Of a DNA stretch of 64,000 nucleotides, positions 36,895 to 46,525 are shown in pieces. The notes under the pieces are model-generated. The model was not told the origin of the DNA. It worked only from the letters and a program-made list of their open reading frames with translations, and did no database searches. The DNA lies in contig NZ_JACHBD010000002.1 in the NCBI RefSeq assembly GCF_014200175.1, positions 186,001 to 250,000 of the forward strand. Direction: 5' to 3'. The stretch is from Rhizobium lentis (GTDB lineage Bacteria > Pseudomonadota > Alphaproteobacteria > Rhizobiales > Rhizobiaceae). Position 1 is the stretch's first letter, and the number at the start of each line of letters is the position of its first letter. Made by a program: the position numbers and the translations under genes.

Positions 36895-37362
36895 TCAGTA
36901 AACGAACGGATCGACCTCGGCCTGGCCGCCCGCCTTCGGATAGATCACCCCCTTGCGCAGGATGATGTTGGCATAGAGCCGGGGTTCGCTTGTCTGGATC
37001 ACCGCGTGGGCGGCCCGCACCCGGCCGTAGAAATCTGCGCCGACGAGCGGCACCACCTGCCGGTGCGGCTCGTGCAGCGCACAGCAGTCGATCATTTCCT
37101 CATGCACCGGATCGAGCTTGTCGCGCTCGGCCTTGACGGTCGAGCGGAAGATTGCCTCCGGCACGAAATCGTCGATCGGCAGCACGCTGAGCACGGCGTT
37201 GAGCACCGGAATGAGGCGGTGGCCGTCGAGCCGGATCAGCCGGCGGGCATGTTCGACACCGGGATAATTGCCGTCGACAATGGCGATTTCGTCGCCGTGG
37301 CCCATGGCGCGCAGCGTGAAAAGCAATTCCGGGCTCAGAAGCGGATCAAGTCCCTTCAGCAT
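36895..37362 (-). CDS. FucU/RbsD-family sugar mutarotase
   Basis: Protein of 155 residues of the RbsD/FucU family, which interconverts anomers of free sugars after uptake. Family features are RAMGHGDEIAIVDGNYPG near the N-terminus with the catalytic His and Asp, and the C-terminal YANIILRKGVIYP. It overlaps the end of the ROK regulator gene by 17 bp on the same strand, so the two are cotranscribed and probably coupled. Because the locus encodes fructose uptake, the enzyme may act on fructose anomers. It could also act on fucose or ribose; this is inference. Confidence 0.85.
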   Translation of the reverse strand: MLKGLDPLLSPELLFTLRAMGHGDEIAIVDGNYPGVEHARRLIRLDGHRLIPVLNAVLSVLPIDDFVPEAIFRSTVKAERDKLDPVHEEMIDCCALHEPHRQVVPLVGADFYGRVRAAHAVIQTSEPRLYANIILRKGVIYPKAGGQAEVDPFVY

Positions 37363-38593
37363 GGTCTATCTCCTTGAAGAGTACGTTCTGGTCTGTGAGG
37401 TAACGCGAAAAGATCGGCAGGCTGGCGCCGCCGATGGCGCGCGCCTGCGCGCCGACCGCGCCCTCGATGATTTCGGGCATGACGACGCCCTGCAGGTCGA
37501 GCTTGGCGGCCTCGTCGATCGTTGCCTGCACCATGCGGCTGCGCACCCAATGGGGAAAACCGCCGTCGATGACGGCGGCGCTGAAATCGACGATCGAGGC
37601 GGCGGCGACGATCGCCTGGGCCAGCGCCTTGGCACTATCCTGGATCCATGCCTCCATCGGCTCGCCGAAATCCACCCAGTCGTCGGCCGAATACCAGAGC
37701 GGCTCGGGATCGATGCCGCGCTCGCGCAGCATGTTTTCTAGCACGAAGATCGAGGCGATTTCGAGCAGCTGCTTGGTTTCGCCGTTCCTGTCGCGCACGG
37801 GCAGCGGCCCGATCGCGCCCGCCGTGCCGGTACGGCCGGAAAAGATCGCCGAATTGAGCACGATGCCGCCGCCGATGAAGGAGCCGATGAAGAAATAGAC
37901 GAAGTCGGGATAGGAGGGGCCGACCCCGAAGACGAGTTCGGCCCCGCAGGCGCTGGTCGCATCGTTCTGCAGGAAGACGGGGTGGGAGACGCGCGCGGCG
38001 ATATCGGCCTGCAGATCGACCTCTCGCCAGACCTCCATGGCGCCCGGCGGCGCGCCCACCTCTTCCGCCCAGTTCCAGAGCTCGAAGGGGGCGGCGATGC
38101 CGAGGCCGGCAATGCGGCCGCGCTGTTTGTCGTCGAGCCTGCTCTCGATCTCCTCGAGCCCTGAGGTGACGAAGGCGAGGATTTCATACGGCAGCGGATA
38201 GGCATAGGTCTGGTGCAGCTGCATGCGGATGCGGCCGACGAAATCCATCAGCACCAGATCGGCGCTGCGCCGGCCTATCTTGAGTCCGAAGGAATAGACG
38301 GCGTCGGGATTGAGATGCATCGGGATCGATGGCTGGCCGACCCGGCCGCGCACCGGTGCCCCGCGCGATAGCAGCCCTTCTTTCTCCAGCACCCGCATGA
38401 TGACCGAGACGGTCTGCGCCGACAGCCCGCTGCGGCGCGCGATATCGGCCTTCGACAGCGCGCCGTAGAGGCGCACCAGCGACAGCACGAGCCGTTCGTT
38501 ATAGGCGCGCACCCTGACCTGGTTCGCGCCCCCTGCCGGATTGAGAATCGGCGGCGGGACCGGTGTGTGTTCCGGCCCATCCAAAGATGACAT
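37346..38593 (-). CDS. frcR: ROK-family transcriptional regulator of the fructose locus (FrcR-like)
   Basis: Protein of 415 residues starting at 38593 behind GGGAGGAG. N-terminal winged helix: LYGALSKADIARRSGLSAQT (about residues 39-58). The C-terminal ROK kinase-like domain contains GLGIAAPFELWNW, QNDATSACGAEL and the glycine-rich FFIGSFIGGGIVLN, and the zinc-binding cysteine cluster of ROK kinases is not evident. It is divergent from frcB with a 327-bp spacer, as in the S. meliloti frc locus. It should control frcBCAK and the mutarotase in response to fructose or a phosphorylated form; the ligand is inferred. Confidence 0.85.
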   Translation of the reverse strand: MSSLDGPEHTPVPPPILNPAGGANQVRVRAYNERLVLSLVRLYGALSKADIARRSGLSAQTVSVIMRVLEKEGLLSRGAPVRGRVGQPSIPMHLNPDAVYSFGLKIGRRSADLVLMDFVGRIRMQLHQTYAYPLPYEILAFVTSGLEEIESRLDDKQRGRIAGLGIAAPFELWNWAEEVGAPPGAMEVWREVDLQADIAARVSHPVFLQNDATSACGAELVFGVGPSYPDFVYFFIGSFIGGGIVLNSAIFSGRTGTAGAIGPLPVRDRNGETKQLLEIASIFVLENMLRERGIDPEPLWYSADDWVDFGEPMEAWIQDSAKALAQAIVAAASIVDFSAAVIDGGFPHWVRSRMVQATIDEAAKLDLQGVVMPEIIEGAVGAQARAIGGASLPIFSRYLTDQNVLFKEIDHAEGT

Positions 38594-38920
38594 GGCCGCT
38601 CCTCCCGAGCGTTGGCCTCTTGCACGGTTCCCCCGGGAGGAAGCGATCCAGGGGGGACTATGCACCAGCTGAAAGCGGTACGGCGGCCAATCTCTGCATT
38701 TGAAAAGGCGCGGTACCGTACATCCTAATGCGATTGAGCATGCCACATCGAATTAATAATTCAATTGGATTTATTTATTGACAAGCCGATTTCTTTCGCT
38801 CTTAATTGCCAGCGTCAAGGGCACGGACGGCTTCGGAAGCGACAAGCGACCGAAGCGAAGTGTCACATCTCGAAAATTCCGGCCCGCAGGGGCGGCGCCG
38901 GCAAACTCTGGGAGGAGTTC
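38594..38920. promoter_or_regulatory. frcR-frcB divergent control region with frcB promoter
   Basis: TTGACA (38778-38783), 17-bp spacer, CTTAAT (38801-38806) form a good promoter for frcB. AT-rich DNA just upstream contains the perfect inverted repeat GAATTA-A-TAATTC (38750-38762), a likely binding site for the ROK regulator, whose family prefers AT-rich palindromes. GGAGGAG precedes the frcB start at 38921. Confidence 0.65.
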
Positions 38921-39940
38921 ATGAAGAAATCAGTTCTCGCTTTCGGCGCGCTCGCACTCGGCGTCGCCTTTTCCGCGCCGGCCATGGCCGCCGACGTTTC
39001 CGCCTGCCTCATCACCAAGACCGACACCAATCCCTTCTTCGTCAAGATGAAGGAAGGTGCGACGGCCAAGGCCAAGGAACTCGGCGTTTCGCTGAAGTCC
39101 TATGCCGGCAAGGTCGACGGTGACAGCGAAAGCCAGGTTGCGGCGATCGAAAGCTGCATCGCCGACGGCGCCAAGGGCATTCTGCTGACCGCCTCCGACA
39201 CTAAGGGCATCGTCTCTTCGGTCAAGAAGGCGCGTGATGCCGGCGTGCTGGTCATCGCGCTCGACACGCCGCTCGAGCCGGCCGATGCCGCCGACGCCAC
39301 CTTCGCCACCGACAACCTGCTCGCCGGCAAGCTGATCGGCCAGTGGGCCAAGGAAACGCTCGGCGACAAGGCCAAGGACGCCAAGGTCGGCTTCCTCGAC
39401 CTCACGCCGTCGCAGCCGACGGTTGACGTCCTGCGCGACCAGGGCTTCATGATGGGCTTCGGCATCGACCCGAAGAACCCGGACAAGATCGGCGACGAAG
39501 ACGACAAGCGCATCGTCGGCCACGACGTGACCAACGGCAATGAGGAAGGCGGCCGCAAGGCCATGGAAAACCTTCTGCAGAAGGATCCGAGCATCAACGT
39601 CATCCACACGATCAACGAGCCGGCCGCTGTCGGCGCCTATCAGGCGCTGAAGGCCGTCGGCATGGAAAAGAACGTGCTGATCGTCTCGGTTGACGGCGGC
39701 TGCCCGGGTGTCAAGTCGGTCAAGGAAGGCGTCATCGGCGCCACCTCGCAGCAATATCCGCTGCTGATGGCGTCGCTCGGCATCGAGGCGATCAAGAAGT
39801 TCGCCGACAGCGGTGAGAAGCCGAAGCCGACCGAAGGCAAGTCCTTCTTCGACACCGGCGTTTCGCTCGTCACCGACAAGCCGGTCTCCGGCGTCAAGTC
39901 GATCGACACCAAGGAAGGCACGGACAAGTGCTGGGGCTGA
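38921..39940 (+). CDS. frcB: Fructose ABC importer, periplasmic binding protein
   Basis: Sugar-binding protein of 339 residues with a signal peptide ([16 protein letters not shown], then ADVSACL). The mature part follows the ribose/galactose-binding-protein fold: [59 protein letters not shown]. The overall gene order SBP-permease-ATPase-kinase beside a ROK gene is that of the S. meliloti frcBCAK fructose/mannose/ribose importer. A terminator-like hairpin after the gene (39964) should make it the most abundant product of the operon. Confidence 0.9.
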   Translation: MKKSVLAFGALALGVAFSAPAMAADVSACLITKTDTNPFFVKMKEGATAKAKELGVSLKSYAGKVDGDSESQVAAIESCIADGAKGILLTASDTKGIVSSVKKARDAGVLVIALDTPLEPADAADATFATDNLLAGKLIGQWAKETLGDKAKDAKVGFLDLTPSQPTVDVLRDQGFMMGFGIDPKNPDKIGDEDDKRIVGHDVTNGNEEGGRKAMENLLQKDPSINVIHTINEPAAVGAYQALKAVGMEKNVLIVSVDGGCPGVKSVKEGVIGATSQQYPLLMASLGIEAIKKFADSGEKPKPTEGKSFFDTGVSLVTDKPVSGVKSIDTKEGTDKCWG

Positions 39941-39963
39941 GCCCGATCTATTGAAAGAGAAAG

Positions 39964-39991
39964 CGGCCGGGGCTTGATCCCCGGCCGTTTT
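39964..39991 (+). terminator. Attenuating terminator between frcB and frcC
   Basis: CGGCCGGGG / CCCCGGCCG (39964-39972, 39979-39987), loop CTTGAT, followed by TTTT. It probably allows partial read-through into frcC. Confidence 0.7.
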
Positions 39992-40092
39992 GGACGGACG
40001 ATGTGCCGTCACCCCACCGGCTAAGCAACGAACGGATGACAATGGGTGGCGGCCTCCGCGCGGGTTCGGCGCGCGGATGCGGAGGAGGAACC

Positions 40093-41157
40093 ATGACCGG
40101 AGCACAGGAATTCGAACGCGTCCTCGACGGCAGCGACAAGAACGTCGCCTCCTTCGAGCACCAGGGCGTCCCGCTGATCAAGCGTGCGCAGCATTTTCTG
40201 CACTCGACGCCGGCCGCGGTGCCGCTGATCGTGCTGGTGCTGGCGATCATCATCTTTGGGGTAGCACTCGGCGGACGGTTCTTTTCGTCCTATACCCTGA
40301 CACTGATCCTGCAGCAGATCGCCATCGTCGGCATTCTGGGTGCCGCCCAGACGCTGGTCATCCTGACGGCCGGCATCGATCTTTCGATCGGCGTCATCAT
40401 GGTGATCTCGGCCGTCATCATGGGCAATGTCGCCATCACCTACGGCATACCGACGCCGATTGCGGTCATCGGAGGCCTGCTGGTCGGCGGTCTCTGCGGT
40501 TTGCTGAACGGCTTCCTCGTCGCCTTCATGAAGCTGCCGCCGTTCATCGTCACGCTCGGCACCTGGAACATCGTCATGGCGACGAACTTCATCTATTCCG
40601 CCAATGAGACGATCCGCGACGCCGATGTCGACGCCCAGGCGCCGCTGCTGCATCTTTTCGCCGCAAGCTTCAGGCTCGGCACCGCTGTGCTCACCCTCGG
40701 CGTCATCGCCATGGTGCTGCTCGTCCTGCTGCTCTGGTATGTGCTCAATCACACCGCCTGGGGCCGGCATGTCTATGCGGTCGGCGACGATCCGGAAGCG
40801 GCCAAGCTTTCCGGCATCCAGACGAAGCGGGTGCTGCTCACCGTCTACACCATATCGGGCGTCATCGCCGCCTTCGCCGCCTGGGTTTCGATCGGCCGCA
40901 ATGGCTCGATCTCGCCGTCCTCGGCAGTCACCGATTATAACCTGCAGGCGATCACCGCGACCGTGATCGGCGGCATCTCGCTCTTCGGCGGCCGCGGCTC
41001 CATTCTCGGCACCCTCTTCGGCGCCATGATCGTCGGCGTCGTGTCGATGGGCCTCAACATGCTCGGCGCCGACCCGCAATGGAAAGTCCTGCTGACAGGC
41101 GTGCTGATCATCGCCGCCGTCGCCATCGATCAGTGGATCAGAAAGGTTTCGGTGTAA
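40093..41157 (+). CDS. frcC: Fructose ABC importer, permease
   Basis: RbsC-type inner-membrane permease of 354 residues with about nine or ten helices, including VPLIVLVLAIIIFGVALGG and TLVILTAGIDLSIGVIMVIS. The signature LSIGVIM and ISLFGGRGSILGTLFGAMIVG is typical of CUT2 transporters. GGAGGAGGAA lies just before the ATG at 40093; upstream in-frame codons lack conservation. Partner of frcB and frcA. Confidence 0.9.
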   Translation: MTGAQEFERVLDGSDKNVASFEHQGVPLIKRAQHFLHSTPAAVPLIVLVLAIIIFGVALGGRFFSSYTLTLILQQIAIVGILGAAQTLVILTAGIDLSIGVIMVISAVIMGNVAITYGIPTPIAVIGGLLVGGLCGLLNGFLVAFMKLPPFIVTLGTWNIVMATNFIYSANETIRDADVDAQAPLLHLFAASFRLGTAVLTLGVIAMVLLVLLLWYVLNHTAWGRHVYAVGDDPEAAKLSGIQTKRVLLTVYTISGVIAAFAAWVSIGRNGSISPSSAVTDYNLQAITATVIGGISLFGGRGSILGTLFGAMIVGVVSMGLNMLGADPQWKVLLTGVLIIAAVAIDQWIRKVSV

Positions 41158-41159
41158 TC

Positions 41160-41942
41160 ATGGCTGTCGAACCCATTCTCACTGCCCGCGGACTCGTCAA
41201 GCGCTATGGACGCGTGACCGCCCTCGACAATGCCGATTTCGACCTCTACCCGGGTGAAATCCTTGCCGTCATCGGCGATAACGGCGCCGGCAAGTCGTCG
41301 CTGATCAAGGCGATTTCAGGCGCCGTCACCCCCGATGAGGGAGTGATCACGCTCGAAGGCAGGCAGGTGCATTTTCGTTCGCCGATGGAAGCGCGTGAGG
41401 CCGGCATTGAGACCGTCTATCAAAACCTCGCCCTGTCGCCGGCGCTCTCGATCGCCGACAACATGTTCCTCGGCCGCGAGATCCGCAAGAAAGGCCCGCT
41501 CGGCTCGATGTTCCGCATGCTCGACCGGCCGGCGATGGAAAAGCTGGCCCGCAACAAGCTTTCCGAACTCGGCCTGATGACCATCCAGAACATCAACCAG
41601 GCGGTGGAGACGCTGTCGGGCGGCCAGCGCCAGGGTGTCGCCGTCGCCCGCGCCGCCGCCTTCGGTTCGAAGGTTATCATCATGGATGAACCGACCGCGG
41701 CTCTCGGCGTCAAGGAGAGCCGCAAGGTGCTGGAGCTGATCCTCGATGTGCGCGCCCGCGGTCTGCCGATCGTGCTGATCTCGCACAACATGCCACATGT
41801 CTTCGAAGTGGCCGACCGGATCCATATTCACCGCCTCGGCCGGCGCCTGACGGTGATCAATCCGAAGGAATACACCATGTCGGACGCCGTCGCTTTCATG
41901 ACCGGCGCCAAGGCGGTGCCGACGGAGCCCGTTGCTGCATGA
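41160..41942 (+). CDS. frcA: Fructose ABC importer, ATPase
   Basis: CUT2 ATPase of 260 residues with a single nucleotide-binding domain. Walker A is GDNGAGKSS, signature LSGGQRQGVAVARA, Walker B VIIMDEPTAALG, H-loop LISHNMPHV. Most CUT2 ATPases (RbsA) are tandem duplications of about 500 residues; the single-domain form is characteristic of FrcA. Its start is 2 bp after the frcC stop, and its own stop overlaps frcK by 4 bp. Confidence 0.92.
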   Translation: MAVEPILTARGLVKRYGRVTALDNADFDLYPGEILAVIGDNGAGKSSLIKAISGAVTPDEGVITLEGRQVHFRSPMEAREAGIETVYQNLALSPALSIADNMFLGREIRKKGPLGSMFRMLDRPAMEKLARNKLSELGLMTIQNINQAVETLSGGQRQGVAVARAAAFGSKVIIMDEPTAALGVKESRKVLELILDVRARGLPIVLISHNMPHVFEVADRIHIHRLGRRLTVINPKEYTMSDAVAFMTGAKAVPTEPVAA

Positions 41943-42571
41943 ATGCACGCATCGACGAAATCGCCGGCGAGGTTCTTAGCCGCGCCGGCGATGCCAGACG
42001 TTACCTGATCGGCATTGCCGGGCCGCCGGGTTCGGGCAAATCGACCATGGCCGACAATCTGGCAGCGGCGCTGAAAGCCAGGGGCGAAAGTTCTGCGGTC
42101 CTGCCGATGGACGGCTTCCACATGGACAATGCCATCCTGATCGAACGCGGGCTTTTGGCCCGCAAGGGCATTCCGGAAACCTTCGATGTCCGCGGCTTCC
42201 TCGATATCGTCCGCGCCGTCAGGCCGGCCGACCAGGAGGTTCTGGTGCCGGTCTTCGACCGCTCGCGTGAACTCGCCATCGCCTCGGCCCGGCCGATCGA
42301 TCCCAAGGACCGGTTCATCATCGTCGAAGGCAATTATCTGCTGTTCACGCAGGGCAAATGGGCCGAACTCGACGGCATCTTCGATTTCACCATCATGCTG
42401 GCGCCGCCGATCGAGGTGCTGGAGGAGCGGCTCTGGGCGCGTTGGCGCGGTTATAATCTGAGCGAAGAGGCCGCCAGCGCCAAGGTCTACGGCAACGACC
42501 TGCCGAACGGAAGGCTGATCCTGGAAAACCGCCGCCCGGCCGATGTGACGCTGGAAATCGCGCTGGCGTAA
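41939..42571 (+). CDS. frcK: FrcK, P-loop kinase-like protein of the fructose locus
   Basis: Protein of 210 residues of the uridine kinase / pantothenate kinase-like P-loop family. Walker A is GPPGSGKST (about residues 28-36). DGFHMDN follows, a substrate-binding motif of the family, and FIIVEGNYLLF is the second acidic strand. It is the last gene of frcBCAK and is coupled to frcA by an ATGA overlap. The physiological substrate is not established; a fructose kinase role is possible, but a separate pfkB-type fructokinase lies at 46526. Confidence 0.85.
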   Translation: MNARIDEIAGEVLSRAGDARRYLIGIAGPPGSGKSTMADNLAAALKARGESSAVLPMDGFHMDNAILIERGLLARKGIPETFDVRGFLDIVRAVRPADQEVLVPVFDRSRELAIASARPIDPKDRFIIVEGNYLLFTQGKWAELDGIFDFTIMLAPPIEVLEERLWARWRGYNLSEEAASAKVYGNDLPNGRLILENRRPADVTLEIALA

Positions 42572-42652
42572 TGCCGCGGCCCACGAATCGATTTCAATGC
42601 GCCGCACTTTAATGCTATCGAGGCCGCAGACGCATCGCTTCGGAGGCCTGCC

Positions 42653-43693
42653 ATGCAATCGATCACCATCCGCCGTCCCGACGACTGGCACCTGCATCTG
42701 CGCGACGGCGCCATGCTGGAAGGCGTGATCGCCGATACGAGCCGCACCTTCGCCCGCGCCATCATCATGCCCAATCTGGTGCCGCCTGTTGTCACCACAT
42801 CAGATGCGGCGACCTATCGCGAGCGCATTCTGAAAGCCTTGCCGGCCGGCCACCGCTTCCAGCCGCTGATGACGCTTTATCTCACTGAACATACCAGCGC
42901 TGACGATGTCGAGGCGGGGGCGGAAAGCGGCCTCATCACCGCCGTCAAGCTCTATCCGGCCGGCGCCACCACCAATTCGCATGGTGGCGTGCGCGACATG
43001 GAAAAGGCGATGCCGGTGCTGGAGCGCATGGCGAAGATCGGCCTGCCGCTTTGCGTCCACGGCGAGGTGACGACACCTGACGTCGATATTTTCGACCGCG
43101 AGGCCGTCTTCATCGATACCGTGCTCGATCCGCTGCGTCGGCGCCTGCCGGAACTGAAGGTGACGATGGAGCATGTGACGACATCGGATGGAATCGATTA
43201 CATCAAGGCCGCCAAGGGCAATCTCGCCGGCTCGATCACCACCCACCATCTGATCATCAATCGCAACGCCATCCTCGTCGGTGGCATCCGCCCGCATTAT
43301 TACTGCCTGCCGGTCGCCAAGCGCGAAAACCATCGGCTGGCGCTGCGCGCCGCCGCCGTCAGCGGCGACGCCCGCTTCTTCCTCGGCACCGATTCCGCCC
43401 CGCATGTCGATCCCCTGAAGGAATGCGCCTGCGGCTGCGCCGGCATCTATACCTCGATCAATACAATGAACTGCCTCGCCCATGTCTTCGAAGAGGAGGG
43501 CGCTCTCGACAGGTTGGAAGCCTTCGCTTCGCTGAATGGGCCGGCCTGGTACGGCCTGTCGCCGAACGAGGAGCGGATCACCCTGTCGAAGCAGAGCGAT
43601 CCGATCGTTTTTCCCGCAAGGATAGAAACTGGCGCCGGTCCGGTGACGGTTTTCGATCCGATGTTCCCCTTGTATTGGCAGGTCGTGGTGTGA
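42653..43693 (+). CDS. pyrC: Dihydroorotase (class II)
   Basis: Zinc enzyme of de novo pyrimidine synthesis that cyclises carbamoyl aspartate to dihydroorotate; 346 residues as in the E. coli-type enzyme. Metal ligands: His-x-His in [10 protein letters not shown] (about residues 12-21), the carbamylated Lys in [16 protein letters not shown], His in CVHGEV, His in MEHVTT, and Asp in FLGTDSAPH. All are intact. The related pyrE gene lies 2 kb downstream, separated by a diguanylate cyclase and a convergent membrane protein. Confidence 0.95.
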   Translation: MQSITIRRPDDWHLHLRDGAMLEGVIADTSRTFARAIIMPNLVPPVVTTSDAATYRERILKALPAGHRFQPLMTLYLTEHTSADDVEAGAESGLITAVKLYPAGATTNSHGGVRDMEKAMPVLERMAKIGLPLCVHGEVTTPDVDIFDREAVFIDTVLDPLRRRLPELKVTMEHVTTSDGIDYIKAAKGNLAGSITTHHLIINRNAILVGGIRPHYYCLPVAKRENHRLALRAAAVSGDARFFLGTDSAPHVDPLKECACGCAGIYTSINTMNCLAHVFEEEGALDRLEAFASLNGPAWYGLSPNEERITLSKQSDPIVFPARIETGAGPVTVFDPMFPLYWQVVV

Positions 43694-43866
43694 GGCATTT
43701 TCAATTTTAAATAGAATATTCATTTTAAATAGCGCCCCGGCGTTAGGCGCATAACATTTTCATTGTGCGATGCATCATTTGTTAACGGATGCATAAGACA
43801 TTCTCCGCGCGGAACCCCAGTCTGCCGATCATCTGGCGCGACAACCGCTGCGGAGACTGAAGAAGC

Positions 43867-45045
43867 ATGACGCTTGACTACAACTCCCTCTTGCTGGCGC
43901 TCGGCGTCTCCGCGGCCTGTCTTGCCGTGACCTTGATGGGCAGCTGGCTGGTGCGCCGGGCCGAAACCGTGCTGCTCACCGCCACCATCGGCCTCGTCCT
44001 CGTCGTCAGCGGGATTTTTGTCTACAGCGCCTACGTCAACCGACCGGAAGCTCTCTTCGCTATTGGCAGCTTCGTGCTGTTCCATGCCGGCTTTGCCACG
44101 ATATGGGGCGCGGGGAAACAGTTCCTCACTGGCCATGTGTCGAATGCCGCCATCGCGATCCGGGCTCTGGCGGCGATTGCCGCCTCGATCCTGCCGATGC
44201 TGTCAGGCTATGACGGCCTCGCCTTCATTGCCGACAATCTCGCCATCGCCCTGTTGCTCTTCGCCACCGCCCGGCAATATTGGCTTGCTCGCGCCGAAGC
44301 GCCGGCGCCGCTCCTCGGTATTGCCGCGCTCTATACGCTGACGGCGATCTCCTTCCTGCTCTGCGCCGCGGTTCTCGTTTCCGACGGCAAGCTGGTGCTC
44401 GGCAAGGCGCCTAGCAACTGGGCCGAGGATCTGAGCCTCGCCATTTGCATCGCCGGCATGACGGGGATCGGCGCGCTGTCGCTGGCGCTGCATCAATGGC
44501 GGCTTGCCGCCCGCCATCGTCTGGAGGCGATCACTGATCCGCTGACCGGGCTGCTCAACCGACGCGCCGTCTTCGACGAATACGGCACGCGCCCGATGGG
44601 AACGACCACCGCCGTCATCGTCTTCGATATCGACCATTTCAAATCCGTCAACGACCGTTACGGTCATGCCGCCGGCGACCGCGTGATCACTGTCTTCGCC
44701 GACGAACTGACCGCCCATTGCCGCCCCGGCGACACCGCCGCCCGGCTCGGGGGCGAAGAATTTGCGCTGGTGCTGAAGGAGATCATGCCCGGCCGGGCTG
44801 AACTGACGGCTGAGCGAATCCGCCGGGCCTTCGAGGCGCGCGAAATTCCGATCGACGGCGAAGTGCTGAAATGCACGGTCAGCGTCGGGGTGGCGCCCGG
44901 CCGCTCGACGCCGCTCGATTTCGATGCCATGCTGAGCGCCGCCGACAAGGCGCTTTACGCCGCTAAACGCGGCGGCCGCAATCGCGTCGAGCTGGCCGGC
45001 CACCTGCAGGCGGTGCCCCTCGAGGCATCTCGCACGGCGTCTTGA
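43867..45045 (+). CDS. Membrane diguanylate cyclase (GGDEF)
   Basis: Protein of 392 residues. The first 215 residues form about six or seven transmembrane helices (for example LLLALGVSAACLAVTLMG, ALFAIGSFVLFHAGF, ICIAGMTGIGALSLAL), an integral-membrane sensor. The C-terminal GGDEF domain has LTGLLNRRAVFDEYG, DIDHFKSVND and the active-site motif LGGEEFAL. GGEEF is catalytically competent in other cyclases, so it should make c-di-GMP. No EAL domain. The signal sensed in the membrane is unknown. Confidence 0.9.
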   Translation: MTLDYNSLLLALGVSAACLAVTLMGSWLVRRAETVLLTATIGLVLVVSGIFVYSAYVNRPEALFAIGSFVLFHAGFATIWGAGKQFLTGHVSNAAIAIRALAAIAASILPMLSGYDGLAFIADNLAIALLLFATARQYWLARAEAPAPLLGIAALYTLTAISFLLCAAVLVSDGKLVLGKAPSNWAEDLSLAICIAGMTGIGALSLALHQWRLAARHRLEAITDPLTGLLNRRAVFDEYGTRPMGTTTAVIVFDIDHFKSVNDRYGHAAGDRVITVFADELTAHCRPGDTAARLGGEEFALVLKEIMPGRAELTAERIRRAFEAREIPIDGEVLKCTVSVGVAPGRSTPLDFDAMLSAADKALYAAKRGGRNRVELAGHLQAVPLEASRTAS

Positions 45046-45192
45046 TCCCGGACTCAGCCGGCGGCCGAGTTTCCTCAATCTATCCGGCGCAGACCATGCG
45101 CAGACACGCTCGGCGACTGGCGTCTGGTCGCGTCACAGCACAACGGCAAGGTCCCAGGTGATCGGGCTCTCTCGGATATCGGCGCTTGCCTC

Positions 45193-45675
45193 TCAAACCA
45201 GCATCAGCGCCCGCACAAAGGTGATCGAGGTGAGAAGCGATGCAAGCGTCCGCACATGGTTCCACCACGTCCAGTCCCTAAGATAGGTCGCCCAGAGCTT
45301 GGCCGCTTGCGGCCCGCTGCCGCTCACCTTCTCCAGCGCATCGTTCATCGGCACATTGAAGATGATGGTCGAGACGAAAGAAGCCAGGAGATAGAGGGCG
45401 GCGCCGGCCAGCATCAACATGGATGCTCCGCCGCGCCAGTTGATCACCGCCAGCACTGATATGACGAGGCAGAGGATCGCCGTCGGCGCGAACAGCGCCA
45501 TGAACGGCGAGCGGATGATCGTGATGTTGATCGAGTTCATCGCGGCGATGCCCTGTTCCGCCGGCAGGCGCGCAAAGGCCGTCATGATGAATGCCGAAAA
45601 GGCGAAGAAGATGCCGGCGATGAGGCCGCTGCCGATTGCGGCGGCCGTCAGGGAAAGGACGAGGATGATCTGCAT
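45193..45675 (-). CDS. DUF1772 (anthrone oxygenase-like) membrane protein
   Basis: Protein of 160 residues from the ATG at 45675 (AAGGA 8 bp upstream). The pattern is four hydrophobic segments: [59 protein letters not shown] and [20 protein letters not shown] and [16 protein letters not shown] are typical of DUF1772 membrane proteins. The biochemical role of bacterial members is unknown. It is convergent with the cyclase and divergent from pyrE. Confidence 0.82.
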   Translation of the reverse strand: MQIILVLSLTAAAIGSGLIAGIFFAFSAFIMTAFARLPAEQGIAAMNSINITIIRSPFMALFAPTAILCLVISVLAVINWRGGASMLMLAGAALYLLASFVSTIIFNVPMNDALEKVSGSGPQAAKLWATYLRDWTWWNHVRTLASLLTSITFVRALMLV

Positions 45676-45772
45676 GCCGAAGTTCCTTCTGTTGCAGTCA
45701 TGCGCGCCTTGCGTCTGGAAACCGAGGGCTCTTACTGCTATTGCCGGAGACGCAAAGCCGAAGGAGAGCCGC

Positions 45773-46462
45773 ATGATCCAGACCACATTTCCCGACCGCG
45801 CCCTGATGGCCGAACTGGTGGCCAAGATGCTCTGGGAGATCAAGGCGGTGCATTTCAATGCCGCTCAGCCTTACAAGCTCTCCTCCGGCATGGCGAGCCC
45901 GGTCTATATCGATTGCCGCAAGCTGCTCTCCTACCCGCGCATCCGTTCGACGGTGATGGATTTCGCGGCCAGCACGCTCCTGCGCGACGCCGGTTTCGAG
46001 CAGTTCGACTGCATCGCCGGCGGCGAGACCGCCGGCATCCCGTTCGCCGCCCTGCTCGCCGACCGCCTCGGCCTGCCGATGATCTATGTCCGCAAACAGC
46101 CGAAGGGCCATGGCCGCAATGCCCAGATCGAAGGCAATATGGTGGAAGGCTCGCGCGTGCTCGTCATCGAAGACCTGACGACGGCCGGCGGCAGCATGTT
46201 CAAGTTCATCGACGCGGTCCGCGCCGCCGGCGGCGTCGTTGATCACGGCATCGCGCTGTTCTTCTATGACATTTTCGGCCAACAGCGCTTTACCGAGGGC
46301 AAGGTGAAGCTGCATCATATCGCCACCTGGCGCAATGTCCTGGCCGTCGCCAAGGCGCAGCAGCTGTTCGATGGCAAGACGCTCGGAGAAGTCGAGGCCT
46401 TCCTCGATGCGCCGCTCGCCTGGTCGGGAAGGAATGGTGGAGTCAGTGAGCTTTCGCTCTAG
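45773..46462 (+). CDS. pyrE: Orotate phosphoribosyltransferase
   Basis: Adds phosphoribose to orotate to form OMP in pyrimidine synthesis; 229 residues, the alphaproteobacterial length. The PRPP-binding motif is [18 protein letters not shown] (about residues 128-145). The catalytic flexible loop is [14 protein letters not shown], with Lys, Lys and His in the expected places, and the N-terminal [17 protein letters not shown] segment is conserved. The start follows AAGGAGAG. Confidence 0.96.
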   Translation: MIQTTFPDRALMAELVAKMLWEIKAVHFNAAQPYKLSSGMASPVYIDCRKLLSYPRIRSTVMDFAASTLLRDAGFEQFDCIAGGETAGIPFAALLADRLGLPMIYVRKQPKGHGRNAQIEGNMVEGSRVLVIEDLTTAGGSMFKFIDAVRAAGGVVDHGIALFFYDIFGQQRFTEGKVKLHHIATWRNVLAVAKAQQLFDGKTLGEVEAFLDAPLAWSGRNGGVSELSL

Positions 46463-46525
46463 CCTTTTGACAAAAGCTCGCTTAATTCGATTGAAGAACG
46501 CGTAAGTCCTTTTGGGAGGAATCCG

